Source of the DNA: Streptomyces lucensis JCM 4490
GTDB lineage: Bacteria; Actinomycetota; Actinomycetes; Streptomycetales; Streptomycetaceae
Assembly (NCBI RefSeq): GCF_014650035.1
Contig: NZ_BMUE01000001.1
Coordinates: 372,001-436,000, forward strand
Reading direction: 5' to 3'
Length of the DNA: 64,000 bases
A program made the position numbers and the translations under genes. Of this stretch, positions 24,567 to 33,648 are shown one piece after another. Every line of letters begins with the position of its first letter. Positions within the stretch are counted from its first letter, which is position 1. The notes under the pieces were generated by a model. That model did no database searches. It was not told the origin of the DNA and saw only the letters and a program-made list of their open reading frames with translations.

Positions 24567-24905
24567 TTAAAACCCCAGGCGCTCGCGGCGTACCGAATAC
24601 ACCACGAAACCGGCGCCCACCGCGAGGAAGAGGGTGCCGCCCACGATGTACGGCGTGGTGTCGGGGCTGCCCGTGTCGGCGAGTTCGGTGCCGTCCGCCG
24701 CCTCCTGCGCGCCCTCGGCGCTCACCGCCGACACCGCTCTGGCCTGCTGGGTGACGGGCCCCGGGGAGTACGACGTGACGGATCCCGCCGTCGTACCGCT
24801 CGCCGAGGAGTCCTGCGAGGCGTGTGCGGACGGGACGAACCACAGCGCGCAGAGCAGAGTGCCCGCGGCGGTGGCGGTCAGCAGCGGGCGGCGAGCGGAT
24901 GACAC
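24567..24905 (-). CDS. Small sortase-anchored surface protein (LAXTG motif)
   Basis: The 112-residue precursor has a Sec signal peptide (1 to about 29, cut after SAHA), about 45 residues of Ser/Thr/Ala-rich mature sequence and a complete sorting signal. The signal is LADTG (75-79), a hydrophobic helix (about 87-104) and the basic tail RRERLGF. LAXTG is the motif recognised by the class E sortases that anchor the long chaplins in Streptomyces. The mature peptide would be only about 50 residues. GTG 24905 follows AAGGGGA. It is immediately downstream of nothing and ends near the lipoprotein gene start. Confidence 0.85.
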   Translation of the reverse strand: MSSARRPLLTATAAGTLLCALWFVPSAHASQDSSASGTTAGSVTSYSPGPVTQQARAVSAVSAEGAQEAADGTELADTGSPDTTPYIVGGTLFLAVGAGFVVYSVRRERLGF

Positions 24906-25014
24906 GGAATATCGATCCCCTTGTGACGCTGGTGAATTGGCCGTGTGGGGCGATGTTAGTGAAAGGCGAGGGTCACAGGAAAGTCACGGGAGGTTTCAGT
25001 CGTACGCTCGCGCC

Positions 25015-25356
25015 ATGAGCACTGAAGAGACATCACGTTTTGTACGGCTTCGCGTCGAGCTGGTCCTCGAGGTGGAGGACGAGGACGAGGTGACCAAGGC
25101 CGCGCTGCGCCGCCTCGCCGCCGACACGGAGCTCCCGCAGGAGGAACGGGCCCAGGCCGAGAGCGCTGTGACGGAAGACACCGCGGAGGCCCTCGCCTAC
25201 CTCGTCGACCCGTTCGACCTGGTCAACGAGGTGCCCGGCGTGGAACTCCAGCAGGCGTCCTGGTCCAGCGAACGGATCGACTACGACCCCGACTCACCCG
25301 AGTGGGACCTGGGCGAGGATGATGGGCAGGACGACGAAGAGGACGGCATCGGCTGA
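25015..25356 (+). CDS. Acidic 113-residue protein, function unknown
   Basis: The protein is strongly acidic, with Glu/Asp runs in the middle (VEDEDEV) and at the C-terminus (LGEDDGQDDEEDGIG). There is no signal peptide, membrane segment or cysteine, and it is predicted cytoplasmic. I recognise no family. Its start is ATG 25015, in frame with a longer open stretch to the left that overlaps the LAXTG gene on the other strand and is not credible. A hairpin terminator follows within 22 bp. Confidence 0.7.
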   Translation: MSTEETSRFVRLRVELVLEVEDEDEVTKAALRRLAADTELPQEERAQAESAVTEDTAEALAYLVDPFDLVNEVPGVELQQASWSSERIDYDPDSPEWDLGEDDGQDDEEDGIG

Positions 25357-25377
25357 GCGTCCCGGGGCACCCATGAT

Positions 25378-25401
25378 CCCGGACGGCAACCGCCGTCCGG
25401 G
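25378..25401 (+). terminator. Hairpin terminator after the acidic protein gene
   Basis: Arms CCCGGACGGC and GCCGTCCGGG are separated by the loop AACC, 21 bp past the stop codon, followed by GGCTTCGTCGTCC. Confidence 0.8.
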
Positions 25402-25574
25402 GCTTCGTCGTCCCAGGGGGCGCATGGGGCGCTCGCACACCGCCCTGCCCGGGGCGGACGTGGGAAGCCCCACACGGCGAGCCATGTGAAAAGGGACGAA
25501 TGGTCCGTAGCGTGGAAGGTTCCGAACAGGGACCTTCGGCGTTTCGTGGACGCGCGACGATGGAGAAGCGATTG

Positions 25575-26822
25575 ATGACGGACAGGAAGCGGCGCAGGGG
25601 CCTGGCGGTCGCGTCCGCACTGCTCGGTGGTGTGCTCGTGCTCACGGGCTGTTCCGGCGGCGGCGACGCCAAGGCGGACGGCAGCGGCGACACCTCGCAG
25701 GCCAAGGCCGACGAGGCGGCGGCCGAGAAGTCCTCCGAGGCGCAGATCGCGATCACGCCGAAGGACGGCTCGAACAACGCCTCCATCAACAACTCGGCCG
25801 CGGTCAGGGTCACCAAGGGCACGCTGACCGACGTCTCCATGACCACCGCCGACGGCAAGGCCGTCTCCGGCGCGCTGTCCGCGGACAAGACCAGCTGGAA
25901 GCCCAGCGCCCAGCTGGAGCGCTCGACCACCTACAAGGTCTCCGCCGAGGCGAAGGACTCAGCCGGCCGGATCGCGCACGAGAACGCCTCGTTCACCACG
26001 GTCGCCCCGGCCAACAGCTTCATAGGCAACTTCACGCCCGAGAACGGCTCCACCGTGGGTGTCGGCATGCCGGTGTCGATCAGCTTCGACAAGGCGATCA
26101 CCAACAAGGCCGCCGTCCAGAAGGGCATCACGGTCTCCTCCAGCAGCGGTCAGGAGGTCGTGGGCCACTGGTTCAACGCCAACCGCATCGACTTCCGCCC
26201 GGAGACGTACTGGAAGGCGAACTCCACCGTCACGCTGAAGCTGAACCTGGACGGCGTCCAGGGCGCGAACGGCGTCTACGGCGTGCAGCAGAAGACGGTC
26301 ACCTTCCACGTCGGCCGCAACCAGGTCTCCTACGTCGACGCGAAGACCAAGCAGATGAAGGTCACGCAGGAGGGCAAGGTCGTCAAGACCATCCCGATCT
26401 CGGCCGGCTCGCCGGAGAACAAGACGTACGAGGGCATCATGGTGATGTCCGAGAAGTTCCAGCAGACGCGCATGAACGGCGCGACCGTGGGCTTCACCGA
26501 CGACGACGGCAAGGGCGAGTACGACATCAAGGACGTGCCGCACGCCATCCGCCTGACCGGCTCCGGCACCTTCCTGCACGGCAACTACTGGGGCGCGAAG
26601 TCCATCTTCGGCAGCGTCAACACCAGCCACGGCTGCATAGGCCTGTCCGACACCAAGGGTGCGAAGGACAACAGCACGCCGGCGGCGTGGGTGTACAACC
26701 ACTCCCTCGTCGGTGACGTGGTGGTCGTCCAGCACACCGGTGACAAGACCGTCTCCCCGGACAACGGCCTCAACGGCTGGAACATGGACTGGGCGCAGTG
26801 GAAGGCCGGTTCGGCCGTCTGA
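25575..26822 (+). CDS. L,D-transpeptidase lipoprotein (YkuD family)
   Basis: The 415-residue cell-wall enzyme should form 3-3 cross-links in peptidoglycan. A lipoprotein signal with lipobox LTGC is followed by a Lys/Ala/Asp-rich linker. Two Ig-like modules come next (about 55-140 and 145-250, the second starting NSFIGNFTPENGSTVG). The YkuD catalytic domain has HGNYWG and the nucleophile motif TSHGCIGL (C354). This is the layout of mycobacterial LdtMt2. ATG 25575 is preferred because GGAGAAG lies 6 nt upstream; ATG 25560 is possible. It sits in a row of exported-protein genes. Confidence 0.93.
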   Translation: MTDRKRRRGLAVASALLGGVLVLTGCSGGGDAKADGSGDTSQAKADEAAAEKSSEAQIAITPKDGSNNASINNSAAVRVTKGTLTDVSMTTADGKAVSGALSADKTSWKPSAQLERSTTYKVSAEAKDSAGRIAHENASFTTVAPANSFIGNFTPENGSTVGVGMPVSISFDKAITNKAAVQKGITVSSSSGQEVVGHWFNANRIDFRPETYWKANSTVTLKLNLDGVQGANGVYGVQQKTVTFHVGRNQVSYVDAKTKQMKVTQEGKVVKTIPISAGSPENKTYEGIMVMSEKFQQTRMNGATVGFTDDDGKGEYDIKDVPHAIRLTGSGTFLHGNYWGAKSIFGSVNTSHGCIGLSDTKGAKDNSTPAAWVYNHSLVGDVVVVQHTGDKTVSPDNGLNGWNMDWAQWKAGSAV

Positions 26823-26840
26823 CGCCCCTCTCCCGCCCGG

Positions 26841-26868
26841 CCGGTGCCGCCCCGAGGCGCGGCACCGG
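26841..26868 (+). terminator. Hairpin terminator after the L,D-transpeptidase gene
   Basis: Arms CCGGTGCCGC and GCGGCACCGG are separated by an 8-base loop, 18 bp past the stop codon. The ABC-ATPase remnant begins directly after it. Confidence 0.75.
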
Positions 26869-26988
26869 AAGGAGCAGGGGCTGACCTTCGTCATGGTCAC
26901 CCACGACTCCGCGATCGCCCGGAAGGCCCCGCGGCTGGCCACCATCCGCAAGGGCCGGATCACGGTGAAGGAGAACGCCGCCGCCTGA
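26869..26988 (+). pseudogene. Orphan C-terminal fragment of an ABC transporter ATPase (LolD/MacB type)
   Basis: Thirty-nine codons read KEQGLTFVMVTHDSAIARKA and then RLATIRKGRITVKENAAA before TGA. This is the H-loop (VMVTHD) and end of a LolD/MacB-like ATPase, where VTHD..IA..A.R...I..G.I is conserved. There is no Walker A, signature motif or Walker B upstream and no start codon or ribosome site. The preceding bases are the transpeptidase terminator. It is therefore a decayed leftover of a transporter gene, most likely from deletion. The frame has survived to its natural stop. Confidence 0.75.
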
Positions 26989-27220
26989 CGCGGCGTATAA
27001 CACCCCCTGCACACAAGGGACTTCGCGGTTCTGTAACGGTGTCCTGGCTACCGCGTAACAGTTCCCGCACGCGCTTTCCCACTGTTCTCCCATCCCTTGA
27101 GCCGTCTGATCGCCCCCCGGCATACTTCGTGATCCGGGGGGTTGACGTACACGCGTACGAGGCCGCCCCCGGCCGGGTGAACGGGGAATTCGCCCGGTAA
27201 CTCATCTCCAGGGGGAGAAC

Positions 27221-30200
27221 TTGCGCAGACAAGTGAAAAGAGCGGCTGCGGCCACGGTGGCCACGGCCGCAGCAGTCGCCCTCGCAGCGGGAATGACCAC
27301 CCCGGCGTCGGCGAAGCCCGCACACGCCCCGACCGCTGCCACCGCGACCTCGAAGGCCGTCGCCCGGCATCACGTCACCCTCATCACCGGTGACCGGATC
27401 GCCCTCGACTCCAAGGGCCGGATCGTCGGCCTGGACCGGGCCGAGGGCCGCGAACACATACCCTTCCAGGTCCGCAAGGCCGACGGACACACGCTGGTGG
27501 TCCCCGCCGACGCGGCCCACCTGGTCGCCTCCGGCAAGCTGGACCAGCGCCTCTTCGACGTCACCGAGCTGGACAAGGCCGCCACCCGCAGGGCCCAGAA
27601 GAGCGGCCTGAAGGTCATCGTCGGCTACCGCGGCGCCGCCACGGCCGCGAAGTCCGACGTCCGCGACGCGGGCCACCTGCGCCGCAGCCTGACCGCCCTC
27701 AACGCGGACGCGGTCCAGACCCCGGTCAAGGACACCGCCGGCCTCTGGGACGCGGTCACCGACGGCGACCGGACCGCCGCGGGCATCGCGCACGTCTGGC
27801 TCGACGGCGTGCGCAAGGCGTCCCTCGACAAGTCCGTGCCTCAGATCGGCGCCCCCACCGCCTGGCGGGCCGGCTACACCGGCAAGGGCGTCAAGGTCGC
27901 CGTCCTGGACACGGGTGTGGACACCACCCACCCGGACCTGAAGACCCAGGTGATCGAGTCCAAGAACTTCACCACCGCCGCCGACGCCACCGACCACTTC
28001 GGCCACGGCACCCACGTCGCCTCCATCGTGGCGGGCACCGGCGCCAAGTCGGGCGGCAAGTACAAGGGCGTCGCACCGGACGCCAGGATCCTCAACGGCA
28101 AGGTGCTAGACGACACCGGCTCCGGTGACGACTCCGGCATCCTGGCCGGCATGGAGTGGGCGGCCTCGCAGGGCGCCTCCGTCATCAACCTCAGCCTCGG
28201 CGGCTACGACACCCCCGAGGTGGACCCCCTGGAGGCCGAGGTCAACAAGCTCTCGGCCGAGAAGGGCGTCCTGTTCGCGATCGCCGCGGGCAACGAGGGC
28301 CCCCAGTCGATCGGTTCGCCGGGCAGCGCGGACGCCGCGCTCACCGTCGGCGCCGTCGACAAGAAGGACAAGCTGGCGGACTTCTCCTCCACCGGCCCGC
28401 GCACCGGCGACGGCGCGATCAAGCCCGACGTCACCGCGCCCGGCGTGGACATCACCGCCGCCGCGGCCAAGGGCAGCGTCATCGACCAGGAGGTCGGCGA
28501 GAAGCCCGAGGGCTACCTGACCATCTCCGGCACCTCGATGGCCACCCCGCACGTCGCGGGCGCCGCCGCGATCCTGAAGCAGCAGCACCCCGACTGGAGC
28601 TACGCCGAGCTGAAGGGCGCCCTGACCGGCTCCGCCAAGGGCGGCAAGTACACGCCGTTCCAGCAGGGTTCGGGCCGCATCGCGGTCGACAAGGCCATCA
28701 AGCAGTCCGTGATCGCCGACCCGGTGTCGGTCGGCTTCGGTGTGCAGCAGTGGCCGCACACCGACGACAAGCCGGTCACCAAGCAGCTGACCTACCGCAA
28801 CCTCGGCGACAAGGACGTCACGCTCAAGCTGGCCTCCACCGCCACCGGCCCCAAGGGCGCGACCGCCCCGGCGGGCTTCTTCAAGCTGGCCGGGACCAGC
28901 GTGACCGTCCCGGCGCACGGCAGGGCCTCGATCGGCCTCACCGTCAACACCAGACTCGGCGGCACCCTCGACGGCGCCTACTCCGCGTACGTGACGGCGA
29001 CGGGCGGCGGCCAGACGGTCCGCACGGCCGCCGCGGTCCAGCGCGAGGTCGAGTCCTACGACGTCACGCTGAAGTTCATCGGCCGTGACGGCAAGCCGGC
29101 CCCCTACTACGACGCCGACCTCAGCGGTGTGGGCGGCCTGGCGAACGGCCAGTGGCTGAACCCGTACGACCCGTCCGGCACGGTGAAGGTGCGCGCGCCG
29201 AAGGGCACGTACATCCTCAACACCGCCACCTACGTGGACCCGAAGGACGGCACCAAGGGCATCGACTGGATCGCCCAGCCGAAGCTGACCGTCGGCAAGA
29301 AGCAGACGATCACGATCGACGCGCGCAAGGCCAGGCCGGTGGACATCACCGTCCCCGCCTCCGGCGTCAAGTCGCAGTTCGCCTCGCCCGAGTACGACGT
29401 CACCCTCGGCAACGGCCAGTACGGCTACGGCTGGTTCCTGGAGTCGTACAAGAACTTCCGCACCGCCCACCTCGGCGCGGCGCTGCCCGCCGGAACGCTG
29501 CACCAGCAGTGGGACGGCCACTGGACCAAGGGCGCGACCGAGGAGTACGACGTCGCCACCGGCGGTCCGGTCAAGCGGCTCGCCACCGGCTACATTAAGC
29601 ACTACAGGGCGGGCGACCTGGCCACGGTCAAGGCCCGGCTCGGTGCCCCCGCGAGCGGCAAGACCGGCTCCGTCAGCGCGGTCGGCTGGCTGCCCGGCAG
29701 CTCCGGCGCCTCCTCCATCGGCATCCCGCAGAAGCTGCCCGGCACCCGCACCCTGCACCTGTCCGCCAAGGACGGCGTCGACTGGGAGCTGGAGTTCGCG
29801 CAGAACCGCGGCACCGACGAGCACGGCTTCCCGGTCACCGAGGCCGGCTACTCGCTCGGCCAGTTCGCCTTCAAGGCCGGCAAGACCTACACCAAGACGG
29901 TCAACACCGCGGTCTTCGGCCCGCACGTCGGCAAGAACCTCGGTCTCTTCCGGGACGGCAACCAGATCTTCGGCTCCCTGCCGCTGTTCGCCGACTCGGG
30001 CAGGCACGCCGGCTACTCGGACTTCACCTCGGTGCGGACGACCCTGTACCGCAACGGCGCCAAGGTCGGCTCCAACGACGACCCGCTGTTCGGCGACAAG
30101 ACCTTCAAGGTCCCGGCCGGTGACGCGGCCTACAGGCTGACCACCACGGTCAAGCGGTCCGCCGCGGTCGCGAAGGCCACCTCCCGGATCGACGCCACCT

Positions 30201-30538
30201 GGACCTTCCGCTCCAAGCTGGCACGCGACTTCACCCAGCTGCCGGCCTCCGCGCTGCACTTCGGCGCCGCCACCGGCCTGGACAGCCGCGTCGACGCCGG
30301 CAAGAAGGTCACCTTCCCGGTCACGGTCGAGGGCTCGGCCGCGGGCGGCAACCTGAAGTCCCTCGCCGTCTACGTCTCCTACGACGGCAAGACCTGGAAG
30401 AAGGCCGACGTCCGGGGCGGCGGGATCACCGTCAAGAACCCCGCGAAGGGCAAGTCCGTCTCCTTCCGCGCCAAGATCACCGACAAGAAGGGCAACACGT
30501 CGCAGATCACGATCCACGACGCCTACTTCGGCAAGTGA
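27221..30538 (+). CDS. Secreted subtilisin-like serine protease (S8), large
   Basis: This 1105-residue exported protease has a Sec signal peptide (1 to about 32, ending in PASA) and a pro-region to about 205. The S8 catalytic domain has D230 in VAVLDTGVD, H262 in FGHGTHVAS, the oxyanion Asn in AIAAGNEGP (N358) and nucleophile S439 in GTSMATPHVAG. Some 600 further residues of beta-rich domains contain carboxypeptidase-regulatory-like and Ig-like stretches and few or no cysteines. It is probably a large extracellular protease used on proteins in the medium. The start is TTG 27221 with GGGGGAG 5 nt upstream; no better start lies nearby. A strong terminator follows. Confidence 0.92.
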   Translation: MRRQVKRAAAATVATAAAVALAAGMTTPASAKPAHAPTAATATSKAVARHHVTLITGDRIALDSKGRIVGLDRAEGREHIPFQVRKADGHTLVVPADAAHLVASGKLDQRLFDVTELDKAATRRAQKSGLKVIVGYRGAATAAKSDVRDAGHLRRSLTALNADAVQTPVKDTAGLWDAVTDGDRTAAGIAHVWLDGVRKASLDKSVPQIGAPTAWRAGYTGKGVKVAVLDTGVDTTHPDLKTQVIESKNFTTAADATDHFGHGTHVASIVAGTGAKSGGKYKGVAPDARILNGKVLDDTGSGDDSGILAGMEWAASQGASVINLSLGGYDTPEVDPLEAEVNKLSAEKGVLFAIAAGNEGPQSIGSPGSADAALTVGAVDKKDKLADFSSTGPRTGDGAIKPDVTAPGVDITAAAAKGSVIDQEVGEKPEGYLTISGTSMATPHVAGAAAILKQQHPDWSYAELKGALTGSAKGGKYTPFQQGSGRIAVDKAIKQSVIADPVSVGFGVQQWPHTDDKPVTKQLTYRNLGDKDVTLKLASTATGPKGATAPAGFFKLAGTSVTVPAHGRASIGLTVNTRLGGTLDGAYSAYVTATGGGQTVRTAAAVQREVESYDVTLKFIGRDGKPAPYYDADLSGVGGLANGQWLNPYDPSGTVKVRAPKGTYILNTATYVDPKDGTKGIDWIAQPKLTVGKKQTITIDARKARPVDITVPASGVKSQFASPEYDVTLGNGQYGYGWFLESYKNFRTAHLGAALPAGTLHQQWDGHWTKGATEEYDVATGGPVKRLATGYIKHYRAGDLATVKARLGAPASGKTGSVSAVGWLPGSSGASSIGIPQKLPGTRTLHLSAKDGVDWELEFAQNRGTDEHGFPVTEAGYSLGQFAFKAGKTYTKTVNTAVFGPHVGKNLGLFRDGNQIFGSLPLFADSGRHAGYSDFTSVRTTLYRNGAKVGSNDDPLFGDKTFKVPAGDAAYRLTTTVKRSAAVAKATSRIDATWTFRSKLARDFTQLPASALHFGAATGLDSRVDAGKKVTFPVTVEGSAAGGNLKSLAVYVSYDGKTWKKADVRGGGITVKNPAKGKSVSFRAKITDKKGNTSQITIHDAYFGK

Positions 30539-30568
30539 GCCGTAGGACGTCGTAGCGGCTCCTGACGG

Positions 30569-30602
30569 GGGGCACACCGGGAGACGGACCCCGGTGTGCC
30601 CC
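30569..30602 (+). terminator. Hairpin terminator after the subtilase gene
   Basis: Two 13-bp arms (GGGGCACACCGGG and complement) enclose an 8-base loop, 31 bp past the subtilase stop and 24 bp before the convergent regulator's stop. It may serve both genes. Confidence 0.8.
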
Positions 30603-30625
30603 TCATCGTCGTCCGCGCCGCCCTG

Positions 30626-31528
30626 TCACCCCCTGCCGGCCCGGGTCGCGTCCGCGCCCCAGCCGGCCAGCAGGCGCAGCGACTGGGCCGAGGAGGAGTC
30701 CGGTTCGGCGTGATAGGTGACCAGGGACTGCTCCGCGTCGTCCGTCAGGCGGAAGGACTCGAAGTTCAGCGACAGATCGCCCACCAGGGGGTGGTGCAGC
30801 CGCTTCACGCCGTGGTTCTTCTCCCGGACGTCATGGGTGGCCCACAGGCGGCGGAACCTCTCGCTCTTCACGGAGAGCTCGCCCACCAGGGCCGACAGCC
30901 GGGGGTCGTCCGGATGGCAGCCCGCGTCCATGCGCAGGGCGCAGACGATGTCGATCGCCTTCTGCTCCCAGTCGACGAACAGCTCACGGTACTCGGGCCG
31001 CAGGAACACCAGACGCGCCCAGTTCCGCTCGGCCTGCGGAAGCTCGCCCCAGTCGCCGAACAGGGCGGCCGCCATCCGGTTCCAGGCCAGGATCTCCGCC
31101 CGGCGCCCGACGACGTACGCGGGCACCCCCTCCATCATGTCCAGCAGCTGCCGCAGGGCGGGGCGGACGTGCTGCTGCCGCACCGCCGGCTTCTTCTTGT
31201 GCGACTTCGGCTTGGCCAGGTGGGTGAGGTGGGCGTGCTCCGCGTCCGTCAGGCGCAGGGCGCGGGCGATGGCGTCCAGCACCTCCGCCGACACGTTCCG
31301 TCCGTTGCCCTGCTCCAGGCGCGTGTAGTACGCCACCGACACACCGGCCAGCTGTGCCAGCTCCTCACGGCGCAGCCCCGGGACCCTGCGGTGCCGGCCG
31401 AAGACGGGCAGGCCCACTTCCTCCGGCTTCAGCCGGGCGCGCCGGCTGCGCAGGAACTCGCTCAGCTCGGCCCGCCGGTCCAGGGGCGGGCCGGCCGCCG
31501 CCCGCAGCTGTTCGTCCCCGCTGTCCAT
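30626..31528 (-). CDS. XRE-type regulator with MmyB-like ligand-binding domain
   Basis: The 300-residue regulator has an N-terminal helix-turn-helix (about 20-100, with RREELAQLAGVSVAYYTRLEQG) and a C-terminal MmyB-like PAS-fold domain. That domain contains PAYVVGRRAEILAWNRMAAAL and the LRPEYRELF...W segments. In characterised relatives the fold binds a fatty-acid-like ligand, and these genes often sit divergent from dehydrogenase genes, as here. It probably controls the alcohol dehydrogenase gene 172 bp away and itself. ATG 31528. Confidence 0.9.
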   Translation of the reverse strand: MDSGDEQLRAAAGPPLDRRAELSEFLRSRRARLKPEEVGLPVFGRHRRVPGLRREELAQLAGVSVAYYTRLEQGNGRNVSAEVLDAIARALRLTDAEHAHLTHLAKPKSHKKKPAVRQQHVRPALRQLLDMMEGVPAYVVGRRAEILAWNRMAAALFGDWGELPQAERNWARLVFLRPEYRELFVDWEQKAIDIVCALRMDAGCHPDDPRLSALVGELSVKSERFRRLWATHDVREKNHGVKRLHHPLVGDLSLNFESFRLTDDAEQSLVTYHAEPDSSSAQSLRLLAGWGADATRAGRG

Positions 31529-31543
31529 ACCCCCAGTATTCCT

Positions 31544-31597
31544 GGTCGTACGCCCAGCAGCCTGACCCCGCCAGTGGTACGCACCGCGGTCGTACGC
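31544..31597. promoter_or_regulatory. Direct repeats GGTCGTACGC in the regulator/dehydrogenase divergent promoter
   Basis: GGTCGTACGC occurs at 31544-31553 and 31588-31597 (44-bp spacing). A related GGTACGCACC lies between them at 31576-31585. The first copy is 16 bp from the regulator start. Exact 10-mers in a divergent promoter are reasonable operator half-sites for the adjacent regulator. Confidence 0.5.
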
Positions 31598-31700
31598 AGA
31601 GGCGTGGCCTGGGTGACCCGCCGGTCCTGGGGCACGCTGGAAGACGTGCCCGGCCGGATAGGCGGCCCGGCACGAGGACCCTCGCTAGGAGAACCCCGGC

Positions 31701-32744
31701 ATGACCACTGTTGCTGCGTACGCCGCGCCCGCCCCGAAGGCCCCGCTGGAGCGGACCGTCATCGAGCGGCGCGCGGTCGGTGAACACGACGTCCTGATCG
31801 ACATCGAATTCGCCGGTATCTGCCACTCCGACATCCACCAGGCCCAGGACGGCTGGCGCCCCGGCACCTTCCCGATGGTCCCCGGCCACGAGATCGCCGG
31901 CGTCGTCTCCGAGGTCGGCTCCGGCGTGACCAGGTACGCCGTGGGCGACCGGGTGGGCGTCGGCTGCATGGTCGACTCCTGCCGGGAGTGCGACAACTGC
32001 AAGGCCGGCCAGGAGCAGTACTGCTCCACGGGCGGCGTCGTCTGGACGTACAACTCCGTCGGCAAGGACGGCGAGCCCACCTACGGCGGCTACTCGCAGA
32101 AGATCGTCGTCGACGAGAACTACGTCGTCCGCGTCCCGGACGCCCTGCCCCTCGACGTGGCAGCCCCGCTGCTCTGCGCCGGCATCACCACCTACTCGCC
32201 GCTCAAGCACTGGAACACCGGCCCCGGCAAGAAGGTCGCCGTGGTCGGTCTCGGCGGCCTCGGCCACATGGGCGTCAAGATCGCCCACGCACTGGGTGCC
32301 GAGGTCACCGTCCTGTCCCAGTCCCTGCGCAAGAAGGACGACGGCATCAAGCTCGGCGCCGATCACTACTACGCGACCGGCGACCCGGCGACCTTCGAGG
32401 AACTGGCCGGCACCTTCGACCTCATCCTCAACACCGTCTCGGCCCCGCTGGACTTCGCCGCCTACCTGTCCCTGCTGCGCACGGACGGCACCATGGTGAA
32501 CGTCGGCCTGCCCGAGGAGCCCGTGCAGATCGTGCTGCAGTCGCTGTTCGGCAACCGCCGCAGCCTCAGCAGCTCCGGCATCGGCGGCATCGCCGAGACC
32601 CAGGAGATGCTGGACTTCTGCGCCGAGCACGGCCTGGGCGCGGAGATCGAGCTGATCCGCGCCGACCAGATCAACGAGGCGTACGAGCGGGTGCAGGCGA
32701 GCGACGTCCGCTACCGCTTCGTCATCGACACGGCGACGATCTGA
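31701..32744 (+). CDS. Zinc-dependent NAD(P) alcohol dehydrogenase (cinnamyl-alcohol-dehydrogenase-like MDR)
   Basis: The 347-residue medium-chain dehydrogenase has catalytic zinc ligands in GICHSDIH (C41) and PGHEIAG (H63/E64). Structural zinc cysteines lie at C94, C97, C100 and C108 ([15 protein letters not shown]). The Rossmann loop is [28 protein letters not shown]-type members reduce aldehydes with NADPH or oxidise primary alcohols; the exact substrate is not readable. ATG 31701 follows AGGAG. It is divergent from an MmyB-type regulator that probably controls it. Confidence 0.92.
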   Translation: MTTVAAYAAPAPKAPLERTVIERRAVGEHDVLIDIEFAGICHSDIHQAQDGWRPGTFPMVPGHEIAGVVSEVGSGVTRYAVGDRVGVGCMVDSCRECDNCKAGQEQYCSTGGVVWTYNSVGKDGEPTYGGYSQKIVVDENYVVRVPDALPLDVAAPLLCAGITTYSPLKHWNTGPGKKVAVVGLGGLGHMGVKIAHALGAEVTVLSQSLRKKDDGIKLGADHYYATGDPATFEELAGTFDLILNTVSAPLDFAAYLSLLRTDGTMVNVGLPEEPVQIVLQSLFGNRRSLSSSGIGGIAETQEMLDFCAEHGLGAEIELIRADQINEAYERVQASDVRYRFVIDTATI

Positions 32745-32758
32745 CCCCGTACCGCGAC

Positions 32759-32784
32759 GACGGCCCGGCCCCGGCCGGGCCGTC
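32759..32784. terminator. Hairpin terminator between convergent genes
   Basis: Twelve-base arms around the two-base loop CC (core CGGCCCGGCC-CC-GGCCGGGCCG) begin 15 bp past the dehydrogenase stop and end 28 bp before the convergent peptidase stop. Confidence 0.75.
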
Positions 32785-32811
32785 GGCCCGCCCTGGCTCG
32801 GCCCGCCCTGA

Positions 32812-33543
32812 TCACTCGGCGCGGAAGACCTCCCCGGCGCCGTACGCCCGCACGGACACGCCCCCGTCCCCGCGGGGCCGCACGACGTGCACGCGCCCGG
32901 CCCCCGACACCCGGACCTCGCCGTCCCCCACCTCCAGCACGGTGTTCTCGTCCACGGCCACCCCGTACGGCACCTCACCCCGTCCGACCACGGCGACCAG
33001 CCGGGGCAGCGTCCCCCACTGCGCCGCGTGCACGTCCACCGCGAACGGCACGAGCCCGAGCCCCGCCCGCACCTCGACCTCCGCCAGGTCCTCCCCGGTC
33101 TCCTCCGGGCAGACCGGCACCCCGGCCACCAGCCACCCGCCGACCACGGCCCGCCGCGCGGCGAGGGCGGCACCGGCGGAGAACCCGGCGTACGGCACAC
33201 CGCGCGCGGCGAGCAGCCCCGGCAGCCGGCCGAGGCACCCGGCGAGGGCGTCCTGGTAGGCGGGCGTCAGCCCACCGCACACCAGCAGCCCGTCGACCCC
33301 GTCCAGCGCGGCCTCCGGCTCCCACCGTCCGCCGAGCGGCACCAGCAGCGGCACCGGCGTGCACGGCCCCGCCTTGCGCAGTGCCGCCGCGTACCGCTCG
33401 AACTGCGCGGCCCCGTCCCCCTCGTCGAGCACCAGGCATCCGACACGCGGCGCCCCGTCCCCGCCGGCCGCCGCCCTCAGGAACGGCTCGTACACCTCGG
33501 CGGCGTCCCAGCCACCGCCGATCAGAAACACCCGACCGCTCAT
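32812..33543 (-). CDS. Peptidase S51 (dipeptidase E / cyanophycinase-like) family protein
   Basis: The 243-residue class-I glutamine-amidotransferase-like protein has FLIGGGWD at the start, VCGGLTPAYQ near 88 and the nucleophile elbow YAGFSAGAALAA (S122). A later VDVHAAQWG sits where the catalytic His usually lies (often VDQHF in relatives). Known S51 enzymes cleave Asp-X dipeptides or cyanophycin. The changed histidine context makes the substrate uncertain. ATG 33543. The gene is followed by a shared terminator with the dehydrogenase. Confidence 0.8.
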   Translation of the reverse strand: MSGRVFLIGGGWDAAEVYEPFLRAAAGGDGAPRVGCLVLDEGDGAAQFERYAAALRKAGPCTPVPLLVPLGGRWEPEAALDGVDGLLVCGGLTPAYQDALAGCLGRLPGLLAARGVPYAGFSAGAALAARRAVVGGWLVAGVPVCPEETGEDLAEVEVRAGLGLVPFAVDVHAAQWGTLPRLVAVVGRGEVPYGVAVDENTVLEVGDGEVRVSGAGRVHVVRPRGDGGVSVRAYGAGEVFRAE

Positions 33544-33648
33544 CCCGGTTCCTCTCCCCTTCCACGTCGCGAGGGGTGAATGTACGGGGACCCGGGCGGC
33601 GCCGTCGCCGCAATTTACCCGGCCGTCTCCCCGGCCACGGGCGATGCC

